NCBI RefSeq assembly: GCF_004297265.1
Contig: NZ_SCUT01000003.1
Span: forward strand, 186,001-250,000
Direction of reading: 5' to 3'
Origin: Reyranella sp.
GTDB lineage: Bacteria > Pseudomonadota > Alphaproteobacteria > Reyranellales > Reyranellaceae
Length of the DNA: 64,000 nt
Shown: piece after piece, positions 9,139 to 17,468 of the stretch
Numbering within the stretch: the stretch's first letter is position 1
Layout: each line of letters begins with the position of its first letter
The notes under the pieces: generated by a model
Told to the model about the DNA's origin: nothing
The model's input: only the letters and a program-made list of their open reading frames with translations
Databases searched by the model: none
Made by a program: the position numbers and the translations under genes

Positions 9139-10950
9139 CTAGACGCCCAATTCCTCGCGCAGCATCTCGAGTTCCAGCCATTCCGTCTCGGCGGCCTCGA
9201 TTTCGGCCTGGGCGGCGCCGATTCGGGTGGTCCTGGCCTGGAAACCCTTGGGATCGCGGCGGTAGAGGTCGGGATCGGCCAGCGCCTGTTGGAGCGTCGC
9301 GACCTCGGCCTGCAGGGCCTCGATCTTCTTCGGCAGCTCGACCAGGGCGCGTTCGCGCTTGTAGCCGAGGCGGGCCTTGGCCGGCCCGACCGGCTTCGGC
9401 GCAGCGGGCGCCTTGTCCTTCACGCGGGACGGCGCGGCGGACGCAGGCTCGGGGCGGGGGCCGCACTGGGCCACGTAGTCGCTGTAGCCGCCGGCATATT
9501 CGACCGCCGTGCCGTCGCCTTCGAGCACGATGGTCGAGGTGACCAGCCGGTCGAGGAAATCGCGGTCGTGGCTCACCAGCAGGACGGTGCCGTCGTAATC
9601 GTCGAGCGCTTCCTGCAGCAGGTCGAGCGTGTCGGCGTCGAGGTCGTTGGTCGGCTCGTCGAGCACGATCATGTTCGAGGGCGCGGCCAGCGCCTTGGCC
9701 AGCAGCAGGCGGTTGCGCTCGCCGCCCGACAGGGTGCGCACCGGCTGGCGCGCCTGCTCGTCGCGGAACAGATATTCGCGCAGATACGTCATCACATGGG
9801 TGAGATGGCCGCGCACCAGCACATGGTCGTTGCGGTCGGCCAGCGTGTCCCACGGCGTCTTGTCGGGATCGAGGCCGATGCGGCGCTGGTCGATCACCAC
9901 CGGCATCAGGTTGGCGCCGAGCTTCACCGTGCCGCTGTCGGGCTCCAGCTCGCCCATCAGCATCTTGAGCAAGGTCGTCTTGCCGGCGCCGTTGGGGCCG
10001 ATCAGGCCGATGCGGTTCTTGCGGAAGATGCGCGTGGAGAAATCCTGGACGATGACCTTGTCGCCCCAGCGCTTGGTGATGTTGCGCGCCGTGACGACAA
10101 GCGCGCCCGAGGCCTCGGCGCTGCCGGCCTCGATGGTGGCGCGGCCCACGGGACCGATCTGCTGGCTGCGCTGCTGGCGCAAAGCTGCGAGCGCGCGCAG
10201 GCGGCCCTCGTTGCGCGTGCGCCGGGCGCGGATCGACTTGCCGGCCCACTCGGTCTCGCGCTCGATCAGCCGGTCGAGCTTGTGCCGCTCCGTCGCCTCG
10301 CGCTCCAGGATGTCGTTCGACCAGGCCTCGAACTCGCCGTAGCCTTTGTCGAGGCGGCGCACGATGCCGCGATCGAGCCACAGCACGGCGCGCGTCAGGT
10401 TGGTGAGGAAGCGCCGGTCGTGGCTCACCAGTACATAGGCACCGCGCCACTTGGAGAGCTTGTCCTCCAGCCACTCGATGGTCGGCAGGTCGAGATGGTT
10501 GGTCGGCTCGTCGAGCAGCATGACGTCGGGCTCGGCGATCAGCACGCGCGCGAGCGCCGCGCGGCGCGCCTCGCCGCCCGACAGGGTGGTCGGATCGCGA
10601 TCGCCGGCCAGCTTCATGTCGTCGAGGATGGCGGCGACGCGGTAGTCGTCCGGTCCCAATGAATCGGTGAGCGCCGAGGCGATATAGTCGGCGACCGTGG
10701 CATGGCCGGTGAAGTCCGGCTCCTGCGGCAGGGTAGCGACGGTGGCGCCGGGCTGGGCGAAGCGCTCGCCGGAATCGGCGATCGGCGCGCCGGCCAGGAT
10801 GCGCAACAGGGTCGACTTGCCCGCGCCGTTGCGGCCGACCAGCGACAGGCGCTCGCCCGGCGCGATGCCGAGATCGACACCGGCCAGGATCGTCTGGTCG
10901 CCGAGATGGAAACGGATGTCGCTCAGCGCGAGGAGGGGCGGATCGGCCAT
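9139..10950 (-). CDS. ABC-F family ATP-binding protein (Uup-like)
   Basis: Soluble protein of about 603 residues with two ABC ATPase domains and no membrane domain. Walker A motifs are GRNGAGKST and GPNGAGKTT. ABC signatures are LSGGEARRAALAR and LSGGERNRLLLAK. Walker B regions are VMLLDEPTNHLDL and MIVLDEPTNDLDA. The interdomain linker and the C-terminal charged coiled-coil (about residues 520-600) are those of the Uup branch of ABC-F proteins, which act on ribosomes or on branched DNA rather than in transport. The start at 10950 (MADPPLL) is chosen because the upstream extension is Arg/Pro-rich and outside the family alignment. Divergent from the DUF1491 gene. Confidence 0.92.
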   Translation of the reverse strand: MADPPLLALSDIRFHLGDQTILAGVDLGIAPGERLSLVGRNGAGKSTLLRILAGAPIADSGERFAQPGATVATLPQEPDFTGHATVADYIASALTDSLGPDDYRVAAILDDMKLAGDRDPTTLSGGEARRAALARVLIAEPDVMLLDEPTNHLDLPTIEWLEDKLSKWRGAYVLVSHDRRFLTNLTRAVLWLDRGIVRRLDKGYGEFEAWSNDILEREATERHKLDRLIERETEWAGKSIRARRTRNEGRLRALAALRQQRSQQIGPVGRATIEAGSAEASGALVVTARNITKRWGDKVIVQDFSTRIFRKNRIGLIGPNGAGKTTLLKMLMGELEPDSGTVKLGANLMPVVIDQRRIGLDPDKTPWDTLADRNDHVLVRGHLTHVMTYLREYLFRDEQARQPVRTLSGGERNRLLLAKALAAPSNMIVLDEPTNDLDADTLDLLQEALDDYDGTVLLVSHDRDFLDRLVTSTIVLEGDGTAVEYAGGYSDYVAQCGPRPEPASAAPSRVKDKAPAAPKPVGPAKARLGYKRERALVELPKKIEALQAEVATLQQALADPDLYRRDPKGFQARTTRIGAAQAEIEAAETEWLELEMLREELGV

Positions 10951-10985
10951 GGGAGCGGGCTGTATTGGCCGAACCCGTCTCCCTC

Positions 10986-11025
10986 GGCAAGGGCGAAGCC
11001 CGGGTTGGGGCAAGGGCGAAGCCCG
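10986..11025. repeat. Short direct repeat, 17 bp, two copies
   Basis: The unit ggcaagggcgaagcccg occurs at 10986-11002 and again at 11009-11025, 6 bp apart, in the shared upstream region of the ABC-F and DUF1491 genes. Each unit contains a small gggcgaagccc hairpin. It may be a regulatory or slippage-derived repeat; nothing else supports a role. Confidence 0.6.
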
Positions 11026-11063
11026 CGTTTGACGGGCCGGGCGGCACCCTGCATGAAAGCCTC

Positions 11064-11399
11064 ATGGTAATGGGGCTCACCACGGGACTCTGGGTCAGTG
11101 CGCAGATACGCCTGTGCGACCGCGCCTTCATTCCGGCAGCCGTCGTGCGGCGCGGCGATCCCGATGTCGGAACCGTGCTGCTGAAGATCAACCGCTTCGA
11201 GGCCGGCGTGACCGTCTTCACCCAGACCAGCACGCTCGGCGACGAACCGGCGTGGAGCCGCGGCACGGGTCCCTCGCCCGTCACCGAGCCCGAAGCCGAC
11301 GCCTACATCGCCCGCCAGGTCGCCCGCGACCCCGATCTCTGGGTCCTCGAAATCGAGGACCGCAAGGGCGAGTACAAGATGGTAGGCAAGATCGTTTAG
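11064..11399 (+). CDS. DUF1491 family protein
   Basis: About 111 residues of a small alphaproteobacterial family of unknown function. Recognisable features are the start GLWVSAQIRLCDRAFIPA, the VVRRGDPDVGTVLLKINRF strand pair, and the ending DPDLWVLEIEDRKGEY. The start is placed at 11064 (ATG, weak gaaag site); ATG at 11070 is equally possible. Open frame further upstream reads through the direct repeats and is unlikely to be translated. Followed by a large palindrome shared with the convergent nlpD-like gene. Confidence 0.8.
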   Translation: MVMGLTTGLWVSAQIRLCDRAFIPAAVVRRGDPDVGTVLLKINRFEAGVTVFTQTSTLGDEPAWSRGTGPSPVTEPEADAYIARQVARDPDLWVLEIEDRKGEYKMVGKIV

Positions 11400-11417
11400 G
11401 GGCGAGGGCTTCGAGCA

Positions 11418-11510
11418 ACCCCCTCACCCATCCTCTCCCCCTATCGGGGGAGAGGAGTTTCAAAGTCATGTTCCTCGCCCCCGATAGGGGGAGAGGTTAG
11501 GTGAGGGGGT
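11418..11510. repeat. Large inverted repeat between convergent genes, likely bidirectional terminator
   Basis: The outer arms accccctcacc and ggtgagggggt enclose two internal palindromes, ctctccccctatcgggggagag and the related cgcccccgatagggggag. It lies between the stops of the DUF1491 gene and the nlpD-like gene, so it could terminate both. The sequence is typical of the mobile palindromes of rhizobial genomes. Confidence 0.8.
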
Positions 11511-11537
11511 CGCGCACGGGACGGCGAACGTGGCCCG

Positions 11538-12422
11538 TCACTGCGGGCCGAGCACCGTCGTCGGGTCGACCGTCTTGCCGCCGCGGCGGACCTCGAAGTG
11601 GAGTTGCGGCTCTGCGGTGCCGCCGGAATTGCCGACCTTGGCAATGGTCTGGCCCTTCTTGACGACGTCGCCCTTCTTCACCGCCAGCGACTCGTTGTTG
11701 CCATAGGCCGTGATGTAGCCGCCGGGATGCTCGATCAGCAGCAGGTTGCCCATCCGCGCGACCTCGCCGCCGGCATAGACGACCCTGCCACCGTCGGCGG
11801 CCTTCACGGGCGTACCCTTGGCGGCGGCGATGTCGATGCCGTCGTTCTTCTGGCCGCCCGACGTGCCGTAGCCCGAGACGACCTTGCCGTGGACCGGCCA
11901 GATCATGCGCGGGGGAGTCGCCGGTACCGTGACCGACTGCGAGGCCTTGCTGAGCGGTGTGGGTTCGCCGGCCGGCGCGGCGGAGCGCGGCGCCTCGCCC
12001 TGGCTGGTGCCGGGCGGCGGCGGCAGGCCTTCGCGCTTCACCGAGGAGGGCGCGTTGGGATTGGCGGCGGCGGTCTGCTGGCTGGTGGCCTCGCCGTAGC
12101 TGTCCTGCACGAAGCGGGCGCCCGGCATGGCGAGCGTCTGTCCGGGCTTCAGCGTATAGGGCGCCTTTAGGTTGTTGCGGTCGATGATGGTCTGCGAGGG
12201 CACACCGTAGCGGCGGGACAGGGCATCGACCGTGTCCTTGTCCTTCACGACATAGACCGGAACGGCATTGGGGCCGGCGGCGGAACCGGGATATTCCATG
12301 GTGCCTTCGCGGGCGCCCATGACGGTGTTGCAGGCGCCGAGCGCGACCGACAGCACCGCCATTGTACCCAGCGTATGCATCCGGCCGGCCCATCGCGAGG
12401 GGAAGCGAAGGGCGTTCTTCAT
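11538..12422 (-). CDS. nlpD: NlpD-like lipoprotein: LysM plus degenerate LytM/M23 domain
   Basis: 294 residues. The start at 12422 gives a short signal peptide ending in the lipobox LGAC (Cys31), so it is an envelope lipoprotein. A LysM peptidoglycan-binding repeat (VYVVKDKDTVDALSRRYGV ... LKPGQTLAMPG) is followed by a proline-rich linker and a C-terminal M23 fold. The zinc ligands look lost: NDGIDIA replaces HxGxD, and QLHFEV replaces HLHFE. Such domains activate cell-wall amidases (NlpD/EnvC type) rather than cut peptidoglycan themselves. nlpD usually follows surE-pcm; here that link is broken by the opposite-strand operon ending at 21025. Confidence 0.85.
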   Translation of the reverse strand: MKNALRFPSRWAGRMHTLGTMAVLSVALGACNTVMGAREGTMEYPGSAAGPNAVPVYVVKDKDTVDALSRRYGVPSQTIIDRNNLKAPYTLKPGQTLAMPGARFVQDSYGEATSQQTAAANPNAPSSVKREGLPPPPGTSQGEAPRSAAPAGEPTPLSKASQSVTVPATPPRMIWPVHGKVVSGYGTSGGQKNDGIDIAAAKGTPVKAADGGRVVYAGGEVARMGNLLLIEHPGGYITAYGNNESLAVKKGDVVKKGQTIAKVGNSGGTAEPQLHFEVRRGGKTVDPTTVLGPQ

Positions 12423-12616
12423 GTGTGAAGTGTACCGTATAGGGATTCGGGCGGGAATAGCCCGCGCCGCTCGCGGCACGCCGTTTTATCTGCCAGGGCG
12501 CGCTCCCCCTTTCGGTCCTAGCTGCGTGCAAGCGAGAGACCGCCAAATGAGCATGTGGGATGTTTCTTAGGCAGGGACTTTGCTAGGAGAAGCCGTTGAT
12601 CCCTTGCGGAGTCTCG

Positions 12617-13102
12617 ATGCGCCTCACCTTCCATACGGACTATGCTCTACGCATGCTGCTCTATCTCGGCACGCGACCGGACCAGACCGTGACGATCAGC
12701 GAGATCGCGGACGTTTATGGTGTCTCCAAGAATCATCTGATGAAGGTCGCCAACCATCTGGTCGGCGGCGGCTACGTTGCCGCGACACGCGGTAACGGCG
12801 GAGGGCTGCGACTGGCGCAAAAGCCAGAAAACATCGTGGTCGGCGAGGTTGTACGGCACACCGAGAACGATTTCGACCTGGTCGGTTGCTTCGAGGCCGG
12901 CGGCCCCGGCTGCCGCATCGAGACGGCATGCCTGCTGCGCACCTCGCTGCGCAAGGCGCTCGACGCGTTCTTCCGTGTGCTCGACGACTACACCCTGGCG
13001 GACTTGCTCGTAACGCGGCCGCTGATGGCCGAGCTGTTCCAGCTCACCGAACCGGCGCCCGGCGGCGCCGCCTCGCCCTTGGGACCTCGCCGCGCCTGGT
13101 GA
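12617..13102 (+). CDS. nsrR: Rrf2 family transcriptional regulator, NsrR-type
   Basis: 161 residues. The winged-helix N terminus MRLTFHTDYALRMLLYLG, with the recognition region YGVSKNHLMKVANHLVGGGY, is that of NsrR, the [Fe-S] nitric-oxide sensor and repressor. Three cysteines (91, 99, 105) in GCFEAGGPGCRIETAC match the cluster-ligand block, and Asp8, a cluster ligand in Streptomyces NsrR, is present. The start at 12617 gives the standard family N terminus; a TTG at 12596 with an excellent aggaga site would add seven residues. It is transcribed toward the catabolic operon, with an NsrR-like palindrome right after its stop. NO sensing is known for the family; control of this operon is inferred. 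Confidence 0.85.
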   Translation: MRLTFHTDYALRMLLYLGTRPDQTVTISEIADVYGVSKNHLMKVANHLVGGGYVAATRGNGGGLRLAQKPENIVVGEVVRHTENDFDLVGCFEAGGPGCRIETACLLRTSLRKALDAFFRVLDDYTLADLLVTRPLMAELFQLTEPAPGGAASPLGPRRAW

Positions 13103-13107
13103 TTTCA

Positions 13108-13130
13108 AAGTGGCATAATTGATGCATCTA
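13108..13130. promoter_or_regulatory. Candidate NsrR operator ahead of the catabolic operon
   Basis: The 23-bp site starts aagtggcata and ends gatgcatcta. It resembles the E. coli NsrR consensus, an 11-1-11 palindrome of AAGATGCATTT: by eye the left arm matches 7 of 11 and the right arm 8 of 11. It sits 6 bp after the regulator stop and 45 bp before the preferred start of the hydrolase gene. Binding by the adjacent NsrR-type protein is inferred. Confidence 0.5.
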
Positions 13131-13174
13131 TGAAGCCAGCGGCCATGGAGCCGTCGGATGCATGGAGCGCGTCA

Positions 13175-13978
13175 ATGTCAGCCACCGCCAGACAGTCCGC
13201 CGAGACCCTCCAGCCGCTCGGCCGTTCGCCCAACAATCGATGGCTGGCCAGCCCCGGCCTGGTCGACATGTCGGCCGAGGGGTTGCCGCCCCGCCGGCTG
13301 ACGATCGCGACCGAGCCGCAGGCGGTGACGCTCGATCTCAATCGCACGGCGCTTGTCGTCATCGACATGCAGAACGATTTCTGCGCCAAGGGCGGCTGGG
13401 TCGATCATCTGGGTGTCGACTACACGCCCGACCGCAAGCCCATTGCGCCGCTGCAGAAGCTTTTGCCCGCCGTTCGCGCCGCAGGCGTTCCCGTCGTCTG
13501 GGTGAACTGGGGCAATCGGCCCGACCTGGCCAACATGCCGCCCAACCAGATCCACCTCTACAAGCCCACGGGCACCGGCATCGGGCTCGGCGAGCCGCTA
13601 CCGGGCTCCGGCGCCAAGGTCCTGGAAAAGGATTCGTGGGCTGCGGCCGTGGTCGACGAACTCGAGCAGAAGCCCGAGGACATCAAGGTCGACAAGTATC
13701 GGATCAGCGGTTTCTGGGACACGCCGCTCGACAGCATCCTGAAGAACCTCGGCATGCGCACCCTGCTGTTCGCCGGCGTGAACACCGACCAGTGCGTGGC
13801 CTGCACTCTGACCGACGCCAACTTCCTGGGTTACGGCTGCATCCTGCTCGAGGATTGCTGCGCGACGACCTCGCCCGACTTCTGCACCGAGGCGACGGTG
13901 TGGAACGTGAAGAAGTGCTACGGCTTCGTCTGCGACTCTCCCGCCGTCACCGACGCGTTCGCCGCGCTGTCCCGGTGA
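13175..13978 (+). CDS. Isochorismatase-fold cysteine hydrolase, RutB/biuret-hydrolase-like
   Basis: 267 residues from the ATG at 13175, chosen because ggagcg precedes it; ATG at 13130 overlaps the putative operator and lacks a ribosome-binding site. The catalytic triad of the family is present: Asp64 in VVIDMQNDF, Lys174 in VDKYRISGFWDT, Cys207 in GVNTDQCVA. The early block DFCAKGGWVDHLGVD resembles biuret hydrolase, whereas the block around Lys174 (SGFWDTPLDSILKNLG) resembles RutB, the ureidoacrylate amidohydrolase of pyrimidine breakdown. It therefore probably hydrolyses an N-carbamoyl or amide nitrogen compound. It is the first gene of an operon with a Rieske oxygenase (13 bp downstream), an amidase and an importer. 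The exact substrate is unknown. Confidence 0.85.
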   Translation: MSATARQSAETLQPLGRSPNNRWLASPGLVDMSAEGLPPRRLTIATEPQAVTLDLNRTALVVIDMQNDFCAKGGWVDHLGVDYTPDRKPIAPLQKLLPAVRAAGVPVVWVNWGNRPDLANMPPNQIHLYKPTGTGIGLGEPLPGSGAKVLEKDSWAAAVVDELEQKPEDIKVDKYRISGFWDTPLDSILKNLGMRTLLFAGVNTDQCVACTLTDANFLGYGCILLEDCCATTSPDFCTEATVWNVKKCYGFVCDSPAVTDAFAALSR

Positions 13979-13991
13979 GGAGAACGCCGCA

Positions 13992-15242
13992 ATGACCCAG
14001 CCGCATCCCGACATCGCCGCCGTCCTCGACGGACTCGACGCCTCCGACGGGCCGGTGGAAAGCGCGCGCGTTCTGCCGCCCGAAGCCTACATGTCGCCGG
14101 CCTTCCACGAATTCGAGATGGCCGCCGTCTACATGCGCTCGTGGCTGTGCGTGGGCCGCGCCCAGCAGATTCCCGCGCCCGGCGACTACATGGCGGTGAC
14201 GCTCGCCGACGAACCGATCCTCGTCGTGCGCGGCGCGGACGGCGAGATCCGCGCCATGTCGGCGCTGTGCCGCCATCGCGGCCATGCACTGAAGGAAGAG
14301 TGCATGGGCAACACCCGCACCTTCACCTGTCCCTATCATCGCTGGACCTACGGCCTTGCCGGCGAATTCATTGGCGCGCCGCACATGGGCAGGACCGCGA
14401 CCCTCGCCGAGCTGAAGCGCGACGAGTCGCTGCCGCAGATCAAGGTCGAGCTTTGGTACGGCTTCATCTTCGTTAACTTCGATCCCGCGGCGAAGCCGCT
14501 CGCGCCGACCATGACCAAGCTCGAACCCTACATGGCGGGCTACGACCTCGACAACATGGTTACGATCGAGCCCGAGGTGACGTCCAAGCCGGTGCCGTGG
14601 AACTGGAAGATGCTGCTCGAGAACTACATCGAGCCGTACCACACGCAGTTCGTCCATCCGGTCATCCACGACTTCGCGCCGAACACGGGCACCGAGTTCG
14701 ATCCGTGGCGCGGCCCCGACGACAACGTGATCGTGCGCTACGTGCCGTTCCTGGAGCGCGACGGCAGCCTGACCGAGAAGGGCTGGGCGGCGCCGGCCTC
14801 CTTCCCGATCATCGAGAGCCTGAGCGACAAGCAGCGGAACAGGGTCGGCTTCGGGATGGTGCCGCCCAACATGAACATCATCTTCATGCCCGACATGCTG
14901 TGCTACGGGCTGATCTTCCCGCAGGGCCCGACCAGCCTGAAGGTCGGCGGCGGGCTGTTCACCGCCGGCGGCTGGTGCATGCCCAAAAGCACGGTCGCGC
15001 TGCCCGACTTCCGCGACCGCGCCGCCCGCATGATGGAAGGCTCGCGCCAGCTCGGCGAGCAGGACACGGCGATCAATGTTTCCATGCAGCGCGCCAAATA
15101 TTCTCGCTTCTCGCCGCGCGGCCGCTTCAGTTATCTCGAAGAGACGCTGAGCCAGTTCAACCGCTGGCTGGCCGTACGCTACCGCGCCGAAGCGCGGCGC
15201 CGAAACTATCCGATGCGCAGTGCCGCCCAAGCCGCCGAATGA
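13992..15242 (+). CDS. Rieske non-haem iron oxygenase, alpha subunit
   Basis: 416 residues, normal for an aromatic-ring-hydroxylating oxygenase alpha subunit. The Rieske [2Fe-2S] ligands are Cys93-x-His95 and Cys113-x2-His116 (LCRHRGHAL and CPYHRWTYG). The catalytic domain has NWKMLLENYIEPYHTQFVHP, containing the E-x2-H-x4-H iron site. The family hydroxylates, demethylates or opens ring substrates using electrons from a reductase; no ferredoxin or reductase gene is nearby, so it must borrow one. It lies between the cysteine hydrolase and the amidase, and its stop overlaps the next ATG (ATGA). An oxidative step on a nitrogen heterocycle or N-alkyl compound fits this context but is inferred. 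Confidence 0.92.
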   Translation: MTQPHPDIAAVLDGLDASDGPVESARVLPPEAYMSPAFHEFEMAAVYMRSWLCVGRAQQIPAPGDYMAVTLADEPILVVRGADGEIRAMSALCRHRGHALKEECMGNTRTFTCPYHRWTYGLAGEFIGAPHMGRTATLAELKRDESLPQIKVELWYGFIFVNFDPAAKPLAPTMTKLEPYMAGYDLDNMVTIEPEVTSKPVPWNWKMLLENYIEPYHTQFVHPVIHDFAPNTGTEFDPWRGPDDNVIVRYVPFLERDGSLTEKGWAAPASFPIIESLSDKQRNRVGFGMVPPNMNIIFMPDMLCYGLIFPQGPTSLKVGGGLFTAGGWCMPKSTVALPDFRDRAARMMEGSRQLGEQDTAINVSMQRAKYSRFSPRGRFSYLEETLSQFNRWLAVRYRAEARRRNYPMRSAAQAAE

Positions 15243-16480
15243 GTGGCGCGGATTTTCCCGACACGGCCGGTGCCTTCTGTCCTCACGGGCGATTTGCCAT
15301 GCCGGGCGCCGCAGAGGGCCCGCTCGCCGGCCTCACCTTCGGCGTGAAGGACTTCATCGACGTAGAAGGCCACGTCACGGGTGCAGGCAATCCGCGATGG
15401 CTCGAGACGCATGCGCCGGCGGCCGCGACGGCGCCCTGTGTCACGGCCCTGCTCGCCGCCGGCGCCACCATGATCGGCAAGACGATCAGCGACGAGCTGG
15501 CCTACAGCCTGAACGGCGACAACTTCCACTACGGCACGCCGCTCAATGCCGCGGCGCCTGCCCGGGTACCGGGCGGCTCGTCGAGCGGCTCCGCCTCCGC
15601 CGTCGCCGCCGGCCTTTGCGACTTCACCCTGGGCACCGATTCCGGTGGGTCGGTGCGCATTCCCGCAAGCTACTGCGGCGTCTACGGCATCCGCACGACG
15701 CACGGCATCCTGTCGCTGCAGGGCATCGTGCCCTTCATGCCCAGCCTGGACACGCTCGGCTGGTTCGCGCGCGACGCCGCGCTGTTCGCCGCGATCGGGC
15801 GAATCCTGCTGCCGCCAACGCCCGCCGGACGGCCGAAACTGAAGCGGTTGCTGCGCGGCCTCGATGCCGAAGGCGAGACGGATGTTGCAGCCCTCGCGGC
15901 GCTTGCACCGGCTTTCGACGCGGTGTCCGGCCATTTCGGCGAGAGCAAGACGGTACGGATCGCCCCCGATGGGCTGGAAGCTTGGCGCACCTCGTTCCGC
16001 CTGATGTCCGCAGCCGAGACCTGGTCGGTACATGGCGCATGGATAGAGAGGGAAAAGCCGGTCTTCGGCCCCGCGATCGCCGAGCGCTTCGCCTTCGCAC
16101 GCGAGGCCTCCACCCAGGACATGTCGGCCCTCCATGCGGCACGTGCGGCGATCGGACGGCGCCTGCGGGAGCTCGTAGGGGAAGACGGCCTGATCGTGCT
16201 GCCGACCGCGCCCGGTCCGGCCCCCTTCAAGAATGCGACGGGTGAAGCCGTCGAAGCCTTCCGCCAGCGGGCACAGCGACTCACCTGCATCGCCGGCCTG
16301 AGTGGCCTGCCGCAGATCACCATACCGGCATCTACGTTGGACGGCGCCCCCATCGGCCTCTCCCTGATCGCACCACCGGGTCGTGACCTCGACCTGCTGG
16401 CCCTTGCCGTCACGCTCGAACCGGCCGTCCGGTCGCACGCCGCCACCCAGGTTCATCGCAAGGTCAATCCCAGCCCATAA
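15239..16480 (+). CDS. Amidase-signature hydrolase (AtzF/GatA-like fold)
   Basis: 413 residues. The Ser-cisSer-Lys triad is clear: Lys37 in FGVKDFIDVEG, Ser114 in PGGSSSGSASAVAAG, and Ser138 in TDSGGSVRIPA, with the standard 24-residue spacing between the two serines. The protein resembles small amidases such as the amidase half of allophanate hydrolase, indoleacetamide hydrolase and related enzymes. Translation is coupled to the Rieske gene by an ATGA overlap, so the two products are likely needed together. With a RutB/BiuH-like partner, release of ammonia from a ureido or amide intermediate is a reasonable inference. Substrate is unproven. Confidence 0.9.
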   Translation: MSGADFPDTAGAFCPHGRFAMPGAAEGPLAGLTFGVKDFIDVEGHVTGAGNPRWLETHAPAAATAPCVTALLAAGATMIGKTISDELAYSLNGDNFHYGTPLNAAAPARVPGGSSSGSASAVAAGLCDFTLGTDSGGSVRIPASYCGVYGIRTTHGILSLQGIVPFMPSLDTLGWFARDAALFAAIGRILLPPTPAGRPKLKRLLRGLDAEGETDVAALAALAPAFDAVSGHFGESKTVRIAPDGLEAWRTSFRLMSAAETWSVHGAWIEREKPVFGPAIAERFAFAREASTQDMSALHAARAAIGRRLRELVGEDGLIVLPTAPGPAPFKNATGEAVEAFRQRAQRLTCIAGLSGLPQITIPASTLDGAPIGLSLIAPPGRDLDLLALAVTLEPAVRSHAATQVHRKVNPSP

Positions 16481-16496
16481 CGACGGAGGCAACATC

Positions 16497-17468
16497 GTGA
16501 TCAACATGCGGAGAAGACTTCTGACCGGCATCGCCCTGGGCGCACTGCTTGCCGCGGCGACACCAGTCGGCGCCCAGGACGTCAAGGTCGGCATCCTCGT
16601 GCCGGGGTCGCAGACCGACAAGGGCTTCATGCAATCGGCCTATGGCGGCGCCAAGAAAGTCGAGGAGACCTACGGGACCAAGGGCAAGGTGCAGGTCATC
16701 GAGAACATCAACTACGCTGACATGGAACAGGCCCTGACGCAGCTCGCGACGAACAACAAGTTCGTGGTCGCCGTCAGCGGCGCCTCGCAGGCGGCGATGA
16801 CCAAGGTCTCCAAGCGTTTCCCCGACGTGAAGTTCAACCTGGTCGGCGGTGCCAAGATCACCGAGGCCACCAACATGGCGCAGTACGACATGCGCCAGGC
16901 CGAGATCAACTTCGTATCGGGCGCCGTGGCCGCGATGTCGAGCAAGACGGGCACGGTGAGCTTCGTCGCGGGCCTCGAGATCCCCGGCGTCGTGAACGCC
17001 AGCAAGGAATTCGAGAAGGGCGCCAAGTATGCGCGTCCCGACATCAAGACAATCGTGGTCTTCACCGGCAGCTTCGACGACGTGGCGAAGGCCAAGGAGG
17101 CGACCCTCGCCACCATCGCCCAGGGCGCCGACGTGCATGTCCATGTGATGAACAAGGGACTGCCCGGCATCGAACAGGCCGCCCGCGAAAAGGGCACCAA
17201 GATGATCGGCGGACCGCTGCCCGCCTGTGGCTCCGACCCGCTTTACATCGCCTATTCGCGCACGGGCGTCGGATATCTTGTCGACTATGCCGTCAAGTCG
17301 TTCGTCGAGGGCACTTGGAAGCCGGGCCCCGCCTCGTTCGGCCTGAAGGCCGGTCCCGAGGCGAGCGACATGGTGCTGTGCGGCACACCCGACGCTGCGA
17401 TCAAGGCCAAGGTCGACGAAATCAAGAAGGCGATCATCGACGGCAAGATCGTTACTCTCGATGGCTGA
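16497..17468 (+). CDS. BMP family ABC transporter substrate-binding protein
   Basis: 323 residues. GTG at 16497 is taken as start because cggagg lies eight bases ahead; the ATG at 16506 is farther from it. A signal peptide (RRRLLTGIALGALLAAATPVGAQ) directs it to the periplasm; no lipobox cysteine is seen. The mature protein begins VKVGILVPGSQTDKGFMQSA, typical of the PnrA/BMP family, which binds purine nucleosides and related nucleobase-like ligands. Its stop overlaps the start of the ATPase gene. It is the binding component of the importer encoded by this gene and the three that follow. Confidence 0.93.
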   Translation: MINMRRRLLTGIALGALLAAATPVGAQDVKVGILVPGSQTDKGFMQSAYGGAKKVEETYGTKGKVQVIENINYADMEQALTQLATNNKFVVAVSGASQAAMTKVSKRFPDVKFNLVGGAKITEATNMAQYDMRQAEINFVSGAVAAMSSKTGTVSFVAGLEIPGVVNASKEFEKGAKYARPDIKTIVVFTGSFDDVAKAKEATLATIAQGADVHVHVMNKGLPGIEQAAREKGTKMIGGPLPACGSDPLYIAYSRTGVGYLVDYAVKSFVEGTWKPGPASFGLKAGPEASDMVLCGTPDAAIKAKVDEIKKAIIDGKIVTLDG

